This document shows positions 34,527-46,760 of a DNA stretch of 64,000 bases, piece after piece. Origin of the DNA: Acheta domesticus (taxonomy: Eukaryota; Arthropoda; Insecta; Orthoptera; Gryllidae); contig JAHLJT010008756.1 in assembly GCA_031308135.1 (NCBI GenBank), forward strand, positions 66,452,026 to 66,516,025. The letters run 5' to 3'. Positions within the stretch are counted from its first letter, which is position 1; each line of letters begins with the position of its first letter. The notes under the pieces were generated by a model that did no database searches, was not told where the DNA came from, and was given only the letters and a program-made list of their open reading frames with translations. Both the position numbers and the translations under genes were made by a program.

Positions 34527-35120
34527 TTAGCTTGGGGCCAGCATTGCCGCTGTCTCTACAGTGATATTGACCGAGAGACCCGATGGTTCGAGCCCCGACG
34601 GTAGTGGACTTTTCGATACTTGCTACACCAGTAGTGTCAAGATCTCCTACCGGTGGCAGTGGCACGCCTCGCGGCACCGTGCCATGCTACGAGCTTCACT
34701 GCGCCACTAGCATCGGGAGAGGAAACTATTAGTAACCCCACCATTTTACAATAGTGATGGCGTTGTCTCTTGCAGTGGGGTGATGAACTGCGTGGAGAGG
34801 CGATTTCGCCGTGGCACTCGTGCCATGGACTCCCGCTCGTGGCATCGACCTCGACAATACTGTGCTATACGTATAGCAATGCCGAATTCAGACGCTCTCT
34901 AGAGGAGAATTCTAGCAGCCGACTGCACTGATCGATAGTTTTCTGTGCTTTCATCGATCAGTGCCAGGCGAGTGCCGGAGCAGAACCGTAACAAACGCCA
35001 TGGCCCGCGCATTACCTTTCCTTCCTGATCCGATTGGTCTCCGTTGCGAAGATACCTAGAGTGGAAATTCCTCCGCAAACCGACGCGTCGGTCGGCGCCG
35101 GATCTCACCATTCTACGGTG
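34527..35120 (+). mobile_element. tRNA-derived SINE, copy S2 (variant with extra internal segment)
   Basis: The head has the best B-box of the + strand copies, 'gatggttcgagccccg' at about 34575. After it comes about 250 bp not found in the other copies (34630-34885, rich in 'cgtggcactcgtgcc'-type palindromic phrases). The standard body then resumes ('gaggagaattctagcagccg', 'tcatcgatcagtgccaggcg', 'taacaaacgcc') and the tail ends 'ggcgccggatctcaccat'. Either an insertion or a chimeric subfamily. Confidence 0.75.
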
Positions 35121-36345
35121 AAGAAATTCTTTCATCTTTCGGGATAAAAACATTCACTAACGAGGCTAATTAGCTTCATTGTTTCCTGGAAAGTCAACTA
35201 CTAATGAAAGAATCAGTAAATCAATCAATAAAAGAAAGAAAAACTTGTTTTGTAACAAAAAAATCTAAAAAAAAATGTTATTTACCCTCATCTTTATTGA
35301 ATTCAAAGGCGACCGTATGTTTTGTTCACTTTTTTATGCTTGGTTAATTAATAATTAAGTTATGGTCACCACACATGTGGGATACATTGAATCTCTGGAT
35401 GGTGTGTATAAAATTACGCTTATAATGAACATACCGTGAAGTTATGTATAATGATAAATCAATTATTACAAAATTACCATATCTGTTCATTAAGGTCAAT
35501 AAACCATTACAATAAATAAAATTACGGTTGCTTACTGTTTTGACTTTAGAACGCACTACGACTCGGGAATCCATATATTAAGAACACCTGCCTCATCATG
35601 AGAAAATGTTATCTTTTACTGTGAATTAGACAGCCATCCTGCTCTCCACGATTCTCTACTAATGAGCGCTTTATGCTTACGTGAGTAAGAATGATTTGTT
35701 GCAAAACGTGGTTTTACCAGTTTTGGACTCAACGTAAGGTGGTCTACGTATTAGGTCATGAGGCAGTCCGTAAAATGATGCAGTCTACGAAATGTTTGAT
35801 TCATAATTTCTCTTGTATAATCCTATTTCCTTCCTTGTTCTTTTCTTTTCTTACGTATTTATTGTGATATTTCTTATTGTTAGTTCAACTTGGTAATCAT
35901 TCAAGGTGAAATCATCGGACGAATAGATTCATAGGCTTCTTTAACCTTCCTCTGAAAGGATTCTTAAAGGTCAATAACAATAGGTGTAGAAAATATAAAA
36001 TGAAGTTTTAAATCAATGTTAGCCCTAACTTTTGGGAATGAATAATGTGTATAATTACGGACCTAATTGTGTGTGTAAATCATTTTAATATTCCTACAGT
36101 AGGAAATGAGCTTCTCATTTATAAAGAAAATAGGTAGAAGGTCCCCGTTTCAATAATTCTCTCCATATGCATATTACAATTAGTTGAAATCCTTGGTGAA
36201 ATCTTGTGGTAAACCCACGAAGGAAAATCAGTTATTAAAATGTTTTTCAAACATAAAAATACAAGTACTTTCTCTTATTTATTTTGGAATATGTTTCAAG
36301 GTTAACAGAAGAGAAATATTGTATGCCCAGAAAAAAAAGCAATAG
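35121..36345. other. Unassigned stretch
   Basis: AT-rich, nothing supported. Confidence 0.5.
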
Positions 36346-36540
36346 AGCCGGCCAAAAACGCCCTCAGTTCCGTTCGTTCTCGGTGGCGATATCAGGCGCG
36401 CCGATACTACTGTGTCCGAGAATGCCAGTTCCGGAACTACCATTATCGAGAACGAACGATACCGAAACTTGGCCTGTTCTGGTGTGCGCCGACCGCGTCG
36501 AATAAATACTGGAGGCGTCACCGGAGCTCTCGCCACCGTT
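36346..36540. repeat. GC-rich inverted repeat
   Basis: Arms at 36350-36382 ('ggccaaaaacgccctcag' then 'ttccgttcgttctcg') and 36447-36474 ('cgagaacgaacgataccg' then 'aaacttggcc') are imperfect reverse complements. The centre holds a perfect 12-bp palindrome 'agttccggaact' at 36427-36438. It may be a miniature DNA element; some phrases ('ccgatagtttcgattctcg') recur at 38266. No target duplication seen. Confidence 0.45.
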
Positions 36541-38129
36541 TAATATAACTCAAACTCTTTGCAGTCTGACGGTGTGTCCTGTTGAATAAGGCAAAATATT
36601 TCTGCGATTTGCGAGATTTGTGCGTTGACCAATGCACGAGCAATCTAGCGGCACCTGTAATTTTTGTAGATAGCCTTCGGCTTTTGACATGTATATAATA
36701 AAAATAATGAAAACATAACAATTATGACGAATATTTATTTCGTCTTTTCACGTAAATATATTTTAAGACATACTTAACTTTCTGAGCTTTTTTTCTTGAA
36801 ATATATTTCTATTTTCTTCTAGTATGGTTAAAAATGTACGTTTAAATCATTTCCACTTTCACCAATTCCAGCCGTTGACACCCACCCTCTATTTTTCATC
36901 TAGATCTAGACCGAGGATGTCATTTGTTTTTGAATTTGACATTCTGTATTTATTATTTAATCTGTATCTGTACAAGCTCGCTTTCCTCTTAATTCTTTAC
37001 CCAAAGAAAAGAAGTCACCTATGAGTCATGGGAGGGGGGGCGCTGGCCACAGATTCGCATTGCAAACATCACTGGCGTCTCAGGGGGCAAGTCGATTACT
37101 CCGACTTCCGAAGTTGATATCTCACCGTCCTACATGTTTTTCCAGGAAGGTAAAGGAAATGGAAGGATGGTTCTGTTAATTGAAAGAATTATGCGTTACA
37201 TCTCTTTCGTATGCCAGTGATAGAATTAAAGTCAATTAAAACATTTATTTTTATCATTAATTAGCTTATAATAAGTTAAAGCGTTTTGCTATGGCGCAAA
37301 AATTGTATAAATTTATTAATTTTCCCTCATTTTATTGGTGTATAAATGTAGTACATTATAATTATGTATTTCGAATTTCTGAAAACTGTACCCGTGTGTG
37401 GCGATAGGGCAAGGAGTTGAATAGGCTGATTTGCAGTGGGCACCGTTGTTTGACCGCCAATTGTTTCACCCAATTCAGAGGCCATGGCGGATTACATCAA
37501 CTGTTACACAATAAATTGTGCCCAGTGACGAAAGGACGTTTTCACGCAGGGAAGAACAGTACCCATTTTAATTTTGTTTCGAATATAGGTTTTTATTATG
37601 TAATGATGAAATTAATATAAAATGTTATTTGTTTTAATAAATATGCCTTACATTCGAATGTGTAAGAAACGCAAATGGCATAACAATATGCATAAAATGA
37701 ATTATTTTTCCCTTAACAAATATTTTTGTGCTTTCATATATAATTCCGGAATGTAAACTTTTATCATTACTTTCTTTGCTTCTACTTGAAAATAAACTGC
37801 AGGTTCATTTACGTTATTAGAGATTCCAGTTCTTAGCCTTTATTTCAATATTGTGTAATAATTCACAATGCAAAAACAATTGATGAAAATTATTTTAGTT
37901 TTTATTTTTATTCTGTTTTATTGATATTGCAAAAAAGTTGATTTTAAATTACTTTAAGCACATTTTTTGTTTTAATTATTTAAAAAAATGTATTATTTTC
38001 TCTCTAAAGTTATTTTCAATTAATTGAGTGATTGTTACTTTTCAACCAATTAATAGATAAATTGAAATTGTATTTTATTGCGATTATAATTAATCAATTA
38101 CAATTAAATGAAAGAGTTCTGCCAACACA
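36541..38129. other. Unassigned stretch
   Basis: AT-rich, nothing supported. The frame at 37417-37620 has no known motif. Confidence 0.5.
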
Positions 38130-38400
38130 ATACGTGACGACCTTAAATCGCCGAGCCTGCCTCGAGCTGCCGAGCCGCCGAGCCTGCGCCGAGCGCCCGG
38201 CGGCGGCCGCTTCTGCCGAGACTGCGGATACCGGCCGATACTGACGAGAACAGCCGAGAATGGAGCGGTTCCGATAGTTTCGATTCTCGACTGAGACCTA
38301 CGTGTAGTTTTCAACAGGCAGATAAGGAGCGCGCGCGCGACCTTCGAGGCTCCGAGACTGAGAAAGCAAAGCCTGCGAGAACGATCGATAATAGAATGCG
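38130..38400. promoter_or_regulatory. CpG-rich island
   Basis: A cluster of 'gccgagcc' repeats (38151-38195) followed by 'gcccggcggcggccgc' and a CG-alternating run 'gcgcgcgcgcgacc' at 38330. Contrasts sharply with AT-rich flanks. The minus-strand frame over it is compositional. Promoter role is inference only. Confidence 0.3.
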
Positions 38401-39852
38401 TTTTGCCCGGCTCCACAAAGCAAAGCATAGCATCTAATAGAATGTGAAAGTAATTGCAGAAGCAAACCACTCTTATATTTTCATCTTCAGTTTATTTTCC
38501 CGTTTTAAAGTAATTGTTAATCTATTCCTCTATAATGATTCTCTAAAGTTTGATATCCACATGTACATAATTTTTGTGCTTGATCATAATACGTGAATTT
38601 TTTCAGCTTTATAGCAGAAGTCTGCACAAATAAAATAAAAGGATAAATATGGCACCAACGTTAGCTTATGTTGCTCTATGTTCTTTGGCAAGAGTTTCTG
38701 AAACAATGTCAAATTTGCCTCAATAAGAATTACAATCATGTACGTGCAGATAGGATCGTATACTATTTACGCAAATGCTGTTCAGTGCAACGGTCTGTCT
38801 TAATGACGAATTCTGATATCGTACTATCTTTTTCTCCTCCTATACGTGCCCAATTCCGATCCTAGAACTCCAAGTCATAACCCACATCCTCTAGGAACTA
38901 TAAACCATATCTCATGTTAAACTGCAAGCGAAACTGAAAAGTTTTGCGAATACACGGAAACGAAAAGAAACAGTACGGAATAAAATTATCCGAAATGAAT
39001 CACTAATTCCATTTGCAGTAACGCAACTTAAAATTTGTCTAATTATTTATCAGTCAAACAAATAGATTTTAGAGCTCTATTGTGTACTAATTATTTGGAA
39101 TTACCTCCTGAATGCTAATGAGTTGAAAGGCGTCGTAAATGGTTTACTTCAATGAAGGTGGCGAGTGTAGAAATTAGAAATTAAGGTTTAGATCACTAGG
39201 ACATTTTTTGAGTGAAGGAGAAGAACGAAAAACCAATACATTTATCAGATGGGGCAAAGGACTACTACCTATAAAAACATCATGTAATGGAGAAGTTCAT
39301 TAATCTCAGATTTATATAGGTGTTTTCACATGGGCGTCCTTGAACTGCTAAGAGTGTTTTTGAAATGAACTGAAGTTCTGTTGCCTAGATCCAAGGCGGC
39401 TTCGCACATTATGTGGGAATATGAAAATGCATACTGGGACGTTACTGAATAATGCGCATTTTGAAATGATCATACAAGAAAATAAAATAATGGAGCCCGC
39501 AGAGTCAAATATGTCGGATTAGGAGTGCTTGCTAACACTGTAAGAGAACAGATATAATAAGAAATGGTGGCCTACAGCAACAAGAATGCTACTGAAGAAA
39601 ACAACTCCAAATGGTTTTTCAAAAAAGTGCTCAAGAACAACAAATAAAGTACTCTCGTATTACACTGCAAGGTTTATTTGTATTATGGTCTAATTTAGTA
39701 TCTTTAGAAAGTGACCTTTGACTTAAAAGAACCAGTTAGCATTGAATCTATTATAAAATCGAGAATGTTATTATTCCCGTAGGTTATCTAATTTTTTAAA
39801 TTTACCTATAATTACATTGTTATTTTTAGTGGTTTCTTGAATGCGGAGTTTT
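38401..39852. other. Unassigned stretch
   Basis: Nothing supported. The region 39110-39650 is slightly richer in codon-like triplets on the + strand but full of stops and was not recognised. Confidence 0.45.
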
Positions 39853-41170
39853 TATTTATTTATTTGGTCAAAAACTGTATGTGACGTATGGGAGAGGAGA
39901 TTATCTGCGCACATTTTCTCGAGGTTCAGAATAGGAAAAAAAAGTCCGAGATTAGCAACATTAAAAAAAACTGGACATTTTCTTTCCAAGGTTATAGAAA
40001 ACATAATTGCATCGGCAAATGAATTGCTGATTTGATTTTCTGTATCGCTAACAAAATAGTAACTCGCTCTCAGTTCTACTCCTTCCACTACAAGCAAAAG
40101 GAGTGCTCAACATAACGTGCGCATAGTGAAGATACATTTACATCCAGAAGCAAAACAAGGGGCCATCTCAGTATTTGCTCAATGGGTCAGGGGAAACTGG
40201 ACAAAAACCTGATCGAGATTGAGATCATTGACCCGGAAGCTGAAGTACATTATTTGTACTTCATTAAGTCTTTTTTTTTAATTTATACAATACAAATATA
40301 AACTAATTCATCATATATCGTTGTTTTGTTAAAATAAACATAATTTTTCTATTTGACGATTAGTATAGTCTCTAGTTGTATAAAAACAGGTATCCAGCAG
40401 TTTACATTTTAATTTTAACTTAAATTTGTGTACCGACTTTAATTGTTTAATGTCATCTGGTAATGCATCGTAAAGTAACGTTCATATATGCGGATTTCTT
40501 GTACTGAACTATTGATACTGACACTTGATGAACGTGATTTCTATGACTTGTGTTGAAATTATAAATATCAATATTGCATGAAAATTTGTTGCCACCGTTA
40601 AGTAAGTCAGTTTTGACAAATATTACAGATTCGTAAATAAATAGGCAAGGCAATGGTAAGATTCCAAGCTCAATGAAAAGAGGCTTGCAGGGATCACTGG
40701 AAGGCATTTTTTCATTATTCGAATAATTTTTTTGCAATCTAAAGGTCTGAGCTTCCCTAGAATATTATGCCATATCTCAGTCGGTAATGTACATTTGCAA
40801 AATAAACGCAACGACCTGCACGAAGGCTGACAAATTTGAAAGAATTCGGAATGCGTAACATAATGAACTTAATTTGGTGTTTAATTTTGTTATAAGTACA
40901 TTCCATTTGAGGTTTGACTGAATTGAGAGACCTAGAAATTTTGTTACCTCAACATCAGCTAATTGCATATTGTTCATTTTCAATGGAGCATACGATTGCC
41001 GATTTGAAATCCAAAAATGCATTGAAACAGTTTTCTTTCCTCCATATGTCGCAAAATTCCTGCCTGATGGAAAATTATCAGAAAGTCTACTCGAACTGAA
41101 CAGATAATACTATTCAACTGATTTTTGTGACAAAAATTGTATTGTTGATCAAAGGAATCGTATAACATCT
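39853..41170 (-). mobile_element. 5'-truncated Jockey/CR1-like LINE, copy L2 (longest)
   Basis: Minus strand. Enters at about 41170 within the reverse transcriptase, after the catalytic FADD block. Then: MHFWISNRQSYAPLKMNNMQ, EVTKFLGLSIQSNLKWNVLI (the NLKW block), LSSLCYAFRILSNLSAFVQV (40777-41022), ILPLPCLFIYESVIFVKTDL (40623-40520 region), NHVHQVSVSIVQYKKSAY, and a 3' UTR matching L1. The 3' end at 39853 is (AAAT)n as 'tttatttatttatt' on the + strand. Several shifts and stops break the frame. RNA-directed DNA synthesis at the target site is the family role; this copy is inactive. Confidence 0.88.
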
Positions 41171-41857
41171 TTGCAATAATTTACAACATGAAACATGCTT
41201 ATTTAGCATTCATATTGGATGATGATTATTCATAGAAGAATCAATTTCAATTTCTGAAAAGTTAAAGCAAAAGTGTCTTATGCTTCCTTCTTATTGCAAA
41301 ATGATATTATTTGATAAATTTGTCTAAGTCATATTCGTAAACATATTGCATGAAGTAATTAATTGAATACTAATATTAAAGATATTAATGCAGTTTTTAA
41401 TATTCTAGATACGTAAATTTAATATCGAACAAGACGTGGGCGCTTTTTAGATCCATAATGAAACAGCAATACAGAAAATATCATACATACAACATTTATG
41501 ATTAACTGGGATTTCTTAACACATCTTTTCACTTCTGTTGCCATATTTTCAGTTTCCACCTGCCACCGTTCGCCTGCTTTTTTGATGAAGACACGTGACT
41601 TTATCAGCAACTACCGTAAAGCTGTGATGACGATTAGGCTTACTTCTGCAAAGCGAAATGTCATATAGTATGCACACATACAAGAACTTATTCACACAGA
41701 TAGAAATAATGGATTTCTTATCACCTAAACTGCTTACAGATGCACTCTGTATCTGGACTTTTCGCAAAGACTCTATGACAGGGCCAAAATAGGTCAAAAC
41801 TGCAAATAATACTAATATTTCTTATCATTTACTTGCAGCAAATAATCTCCCGCTCGA
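41171..41857. other. Unassigned stretch
   Basis: Nothing supported; part of it next to 41170 may be older LINE sequence. Confidence 0.45.
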
Positions 41858-42550
41858 TGGTGAGATCCGGAGCCGACCTGTCGGCTAGCGGGGTTTTCCC
41901 CAACTAGGTATCTCCCATAAGCGGGGCACCGTCCCAGCCCGGACAAGCTCTAAGCTCCCGAGCAGTCTCTCGGCATGTGTAATTATGTAGTGTGTGTATG
42001 TAAGGGATGAGATTAGGACAAGGAAAGATAGCGCGCGGTCCGTAGCCCGGTTGTTAGGCAGTGACTCCAGCATTCGCCTGGTGTTGATCAGAGAAACCAC
42101 GAAAACTACTGATCAGAGCAGCCGACCACTCGAATTCTCCTCCGGACAGTGTCTGAATTTTCGACACTAACTACATATACTGCGATTTCTCTAACTTTGC
42201 CCCTAAAGGCCACTCAAATCCCATCTTCGCGATGGAATATGTCACGGCATTTCGCGTCTTTCTCGGTCTTGCCGGTAGAAGTCGCATGATCGCAAGCACT
42301 GCTTGATACGGTCGCGATCATGCGAATCTAGCGGAACGACTGCAAAAGATGCGAAATACCGTGACATATTCCATCGCGAAGATGGGATTTGAGAGGCTTT
42401 GAGGGACAAAGTTAGAGAAATCACAATATATGTAATTAGTGTCGAAAATTCTACCACCGTTGGGACTCGAACCCAAGGTCTCCCCGGTCAGACCTCCCTC
42501 ACTGCATTGAAATGAATTGATACCTTGAGCTACCTTTGACGGTTCCCGGT
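41858..42550 (-). mobile_element. tRNA-derived SINE, copy S3, split by a palindrome
   Basis: Minus strand. The head at 42550-42440 reads an A-box-like 'aaaggtagctcaaggt' and a consensus B-box 'gggttcgagtcccaacgg' in reverse complement. The body continues at 42153 ('cggaggagaattcg', 'ctctgatcagtag', 'gatcaacaccaggcgaatgc') down to the tail 'ggctccggatctcaccat' at 41858. Between them lies the ~300-bp palindrome 42154-42451. This is the best-preserved tRNA-like head of the five copies. Confidence 0.8.
42154..42451. repeat. Near-perfect 300-bp palindrome (foldback element)
   Basis: The two halves are reverse complements about a centre at 42302 with almost no spacer. Left half phrases 'gatttctctaactttg', 'ccatcttcgcgatggaatat', 'gtcgcatgatcgc' recur inverted on the right as 'gcgatcatgcgaa', 'atattccatcgcgaagatgg', 'caaagttagagaaatc'. 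The outermost shared part is 'gaattttcgacacta', which is also SINE sequence. Confidence 0.85.
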
Positions 42551-43129
42551 AGTATTATAGATGGCAGCGAAAGAAAAGAAACGTTTTTTCCGCCGCGCTG
42601 TCGACGACATAACAACTTCAAAGCATTAGGAAATGAGAAGCTTTTAAGCGCAGACGAGAGTAATTGGCGGTGGATATCTGTCTAGCCCCAATCTCTCATG
42701 CACTTCTGTGAAAAACGGCATTGCAATAACTTCAATCGTTCAAACGTTACAGGACGTGGTAAAGTTATGTGACTCACTCTGTATATTAGCGAGTTTGGGT
42801 GAAAGACGATCAGTTGCAAAATTTGTATAATTCGTAATCTATGGTGATGACTTTTAAAATATTTGGTGACGTCCTTGTTGAGCAGTCCTCAGAACTTGTA
42901 GTTTGGTAGGTAGCACTAGTGAAACAATATGAAATTCAGTTTGTGTTTTAATGTAATGTTTAATTAATTAAGGTTGGAATGTGTGTAATTGTTTTAATTT
43001 TTCTATTCACCCTGACCAAATCCCGCGAAAGACATTTCCTAATCCCAGTGTCTTTCAGTACACACGATGCAGGTCACATGGTTGCCTCACAACGTTTTTT
43101 CTGTACGCTCTGCAAAACCTCTCTGGAGT
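42551..43129. other. Unassigned stretch
   Basis: Nothing supported. From 42981 an open frame runs into the CpG-rich block. Confidence 0.45.
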
Positions 43130-43480
43130 GACACGCCACAGCTATGCAAGCGCGCGCGAAAGAGGCGTGAATAGCGGAGCGCCGAATGCCTGTCGGGCGG
43201 GCAGCCCCTCGGTCGCGCTGCGCCGGCACCTGTCGGGCTCGCGCGCCTCTGACTCACCCGCTGGCGGCGGCTTCGGGGAAGCCCCCAAGGCGTTCCTCCG
43301 GGATGCGGCCAACCGGTTTTTGTGTCTCCTCCCCCTCCCTCCCCCCCGCGGGGGCACTGCGCTCACGTGCTCTTCCCTCCCCCGCCGACCCGCCCGCGCC
43401 ACGCCGCGCCGCGGGGAGTGAGTAAGCGCTTTCTCGCCTGCCGGCGGCGGCAGGCGTTGATGGACGCAGCGATGTAGCGT
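43130..43480 (+). promoter_or_regulatory. CpG island with splice-donor-like end, candidate first exon
   Basis: The densest CpG island in the window: 'gcgcgcgcgaaag', 'cgcgctgcgccggcacc', 'acgccgcgccgcgggg'. At 43418 'gtgagtaag' matches a splice donor, which would end a 5' exon at 43417. It is the nearest CpG island upstream of the exon-like segments at 44558 and 46413, so it is the natural candidate promoter. The open frames over it (42981-43421 + and 43142-43402 -) are long mainly because GC-rich sequence lacks stops. Confidence 0.4.
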
Positions 43481-44019
43481 ATCTCTGGAGCTGGGATTTA
43501 TAACTTTTTTTTAATGGTTTTCTAATTTAATTGAAGTTTGCGTATGCTGCTGGGAGCGCTGCTGTCTGTTTAAATCAGATACTGTCTTCTATTAGTATAT
43601 ATTCGCAACCCGTGCATGCATGGATGTGAAACATTAGCCCACTTAAAAATAAGATCATATAATGCAATAAGAACTGTGGGCGAAAATACGAATGAATTGG
43701 TAATGATAGAAAATTTATTCATCTCATTCAACGATATAATAATATATTAAAGATCACCCAAAATACATACACTAGTACAATATTGTAGAATAATGTAATA
43801 AATAATAATAAATAATTTACCATGACTAGAGTACCTTTCTCAGACAAAATTTCTTACAAGTTGTTTATAAATAATTTACTATCATGACGAAATTTCTTTG
43901 TTTTTTTTCTTTTTAATAAACCTGACAAAACGCTGACTTCGAACGCAAATTCATCTACCAATTTCGAACCTCGGTAGTCGAAGATATCATGCTTAGTGCA
44001 CTCCCGTGGTCATACTCTG
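43481..44019. other. Unassigned stretch
   Basis: AT-rich; would be intron 1 of the candidate gene. Nothing supported. Confidence 0.4.
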
Positions 44020-44170
44020 GCGACCGTATTCTCAATCATGGATTACTTCGAAAATAATCTGTGAATCGAGGAATTCGCGGATTAGGTTAACACTCGGATA
44101 ACTCATTGTTCTTATTCACAAGCCGCGGTCATCAGAGAATTGACGGATTCGAGGGTTATCCTTGGCCAGA
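44020..44170 (+). repeat. Possible DNA-transposon end, pairs with 47560-47775
   Basis: Begins 'ccgtattctcaatcatgg', then 'attcgcggattagg' and 'actcggataactc', a style of sequence seen near ends of pogo/Tigger-like elements. The reverse complement of 47560-47775 begins 'ccatattctcaataccgtg' and also has 'attcgcggatta'. Similarity is only moderate and no target duplication was found. Confidence 0.3.
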
Positions 44171-44557
44171 ATGTTACAGTAAATATGATTGGCTGTGGAG
44201 TATCTCGATGTCGTGGTTCTGTTTGTAAACATTAGTAATAGCGCCACTTCAAACGCGATCTCCAATGTCCACTTCGCGTACTGAGAAATGTATCCAGGGC
44301 CAACCAATCTAACATTTCTATTTAAGAAATTGATATTTTGACAATTGTCATTGACAAATACGCAAATACTATTGTAAGCAAAGTTACAAAAGCAAAAAGA
44401 AGCATCACATAACCTGCAAACGAATTTCAACACAGTATTATAAGTATTGTTCAGCAGTTTAAGAACAACTATAAAGGCGTGAAAAGAATTGTTTAAAAAG
44501 CGGGCGTGATAATAAAGTTCTTAATTACAATGATAGAAGCAGCTGTGTACGCTGAAG

Positions 44558-44667
44558 AAACGCTGTGTACGTAATTGGATGGGAAAATTACTGCATTCAT
44601 CCGCCTGAAGAACGTACTGCATGTGACTATGATTTGGGATATGAAACGGCTGTTAATATGACTCAAA
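44558..44667 (+). CDS. Exon-like segment of an unrecognised gene (candidate exon 2)
   Basis: Open for 36 codons: NAVYVIGWENYCIHPPEERT then ACDYDLGYETAVNMTQ. It ends at a strong splice donor, 'caaagtaagtg' (GT at 44668), in phase 1. The upstream limit is set by a TGA at 44553; the only acceptor AG after it is at 44556-44557, with a poor pyrimidine tract. I do not recognise the protein. The balanced composition and the donor argue for a real exon, but a chance frame of this size is possible. Confidence 0.3.
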
Positions 44668-46412
44668 GTAAGTGTTTTTGGTTTTATTTACCTTGCAAGT
44701 TGTGTATTTAATTTTCAAAACAACAGTATTGGGGCTCTACCGAGAGTTTTACAAATATTTTTGATTGATACTTTGTGCTCTGGTGAAGGGCTGCAAAAGT
44801 TATTTCAGTAGTTTTTAGTGCAACTAATAAAATAATTTCACCTCATTGGAAGTCAAGACTATCTTCAAAGGAATCGTGCTACCCTAAGCCATGGTTTTAC
44901 CAAACAAAATCAAATCAAATCTAATCAAATCTGATGTCATGGAACTTTCAAATGCAAGTAATATTTGCACAATTTTTTAAAATGAAATGTATATAATAAA
45001 ACGTTATGATAAACCATGTCTTTTAATAAAACAGAAACAAATTCAGCATAATTGTCATAAAATTCAAAGATTGGAAATAATCCTGCCCAGATGTCAAAGT
45101 TATTTGTCTTCTTCAGAAGATACAAAATAAAATTTTATTTTTGTTTTGGTGTGACATACTGGAATAAATGTGAAATAGTATATAAAACATTCTTTGGTTT
45201 TCACATAGATTCCAAAAATATTTGCACATTTTTATGAAATCTTATTGTTAAATGTACTAATTCATATTTATGTTTTGTGCTTCTCTGAATCCATAGTAAT
45301 ATATACTTGTATAATGAAAAATACCCTTCTATTTCTGGAAGCTGAAGCAGATTATTGTTACTTTGTTACCGAAAATGTAATGTAGGCTAAATATAAAAAA
45401 TATTGAATTTTAAAATTCAGTTACATTTTATAATATCATTGAATTTAAAGAAAGATTAATTAAATGTCAACAATCAATATTGATTGATCTGCCTTATAAT
45501 ATATGATACCACTACTTCTATAAATAGATTGTGCATATTGTTAATGTGCATAGTCTAAATTAGATTGGGATTTCAGTGTCAAAAATTCTTTTAGAATATT
45601 ATTTATGTCTGGACTGATTGCAGGGTTGGATTTCTGAACTTAGGATTGTTAAAAAATTTAAAATCTGTTGTATAAGGGAAGTAATTAAAACAAAATCGTT
45701 TTGGTTTTTCAATTTGTTTATTTCTAGTAATTGTATTATTTTTTTTAACAACCGAACCTACCTTTAAAGCATTTGTAGAGTGCATAATTTATTTTCATTT
45801 ATTCATTTTTTTAATCTAATTCTACACTCATTTGTAAATGAATTGAAACGCTGATGTTTCCTGAAGTTCATCTTTGGTGATCTTTACTATAATGTTGATG
45901 GATTTGTGACATATCGTTGACATTGTAGATAAATCAAACAAGTTTCTTTATTATCAGCAAGCTTTTGTTGGCAGTGATGAAACCAGTTATTTTACAATTT
46001 CTACAATCATATTCATGTCAATAATATTCATAAGTTTTTATTGATTGTCTTTCTTCATTGCATAAAGAAAGGTTCCATTCATTATAGACAATCAGGTGAT
46101 AATAAACTATATTTCATACAAGGTTGAAGTTTGTACATAAAGTAAGTAAGTTACTTACTTACAATTCACAAACTCAAAACTTATATCCAATATAAGCCAA
46201 AAAGTACCTGATGATGGAGACAAATGATCTCTGAAACCTTGTAAAAACTCCAAATTTGTTTTATGTACAAACTTCAACCTTGTATGAAATATATTTTATT
46301 ATCACCTGATTGTCTATAATGAATGGAACATTTCTTTATGAAATAATATTCATATTTAGAAAAAGCGACTCATAAAGATATCCTTCAAAATGAATATTTT
46401 ATTTCCAAATAG
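44668..46412 (+). other. Candidate intron 2
   Basis: AT-rich, free of recognisable coding sequence, bounded by the donor at 44668 and the acceptor AG at 46411-46412. Contains the inverted-repeat element 46062-46339, whose right arm ends about 75 bp before the acceptor. Confidence 0.3.
46062..46339. mobile_element. MITE with 80-bp inverted repeats
   Basis: Arms 46062-46141 and 46260-46339 are near-identical reverse complements (for example 'aggttgaagtttgtacataa' against 'ttatgtacaaacttcaacct'), around a 118-bp centre containing 'gtaagtaagttacttactta', itself a palindrome. The phrase 'ataatattcata' occurs just outside both ends (46021 and about 46344) and may mark the target site. No ORF. Superfamily unknown. 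Confidence 0.85.
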
Positions 46413-46592
46413 GAAATGCCAGAGATAGATAACCAGTACCAGCAGCTGCAAGAGGGACCAGAAATTATGAGAATGGTATCTACTTCCCAGGAATGCAAAC
46501 ATTACCTCAAGGATTCCACATTCTTAAAGCATCAAGAAGAATTTGTGTTTATGAAGGAACATGAGTTGAGGATGCAATGTTTATCTACCTAA
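46413..46592 (+). CDS. Terminal exon-like segment of an unrecognised gene
   Basis: Preceded by 'tattttatttccaaatag', a good 3' splice site (AG at 46411-46412). Codes for EMPEIDNQYQQLQEGPEIMR, MVSTSQECKHYLKDSTFLKH, QEEFVFMKEHELRMQCLST and a TAA at 46590. Two readings fit: the ATG at 46416 starts a 58-residue protein with upstream exons untranslated, or an alternative acceptor at 46421-46422 joins it in phase with the donor at 44668. Glu- and His-rich, no signal peptide or membrane segment. The 3' UTR runs to an AATAAA at 46761. No family was recognised. Confidence 0.4.
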   Translation, partial: EMPEIDNQYQQLQEGPEIMRMVSTSQECKHYLKDSTFLKHQEEFVFMKEHELRMQCLST

Positions 46593-46760
46593 AATTTGAA
46601 TATTATCAAGATATGATGAACAAACAATTCATTCTTTAAAAAAATTAAATTTTGTCTACACGTTAAATTAGTGATGGAATCAAACATGGACTACTTCCTT
46701 TATTTGTTTGTTTTTAGCAATTTGAGATTTTATATTTATTCTCCAAATGGTTAGCAAAGG

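Noticed and set aside
34565..34625. Possible functional tRNA gene from the good B-box 'ggttcgagcccc'
   Set aside because: No cloverleaf can be closed and the acceptor stem is missing; it is the head of SINE copy S2. The same applies to 42440-42550.
42981..43421. 146-codon open frame, the longest in the window
   Set aside because: It crosses a CpG island where stop codons are rare; the opposite strand is open too. Composition is Arg/Pro/Gly/Ala-rich without motifs. Kept only as a candidate exon/promoter zone.
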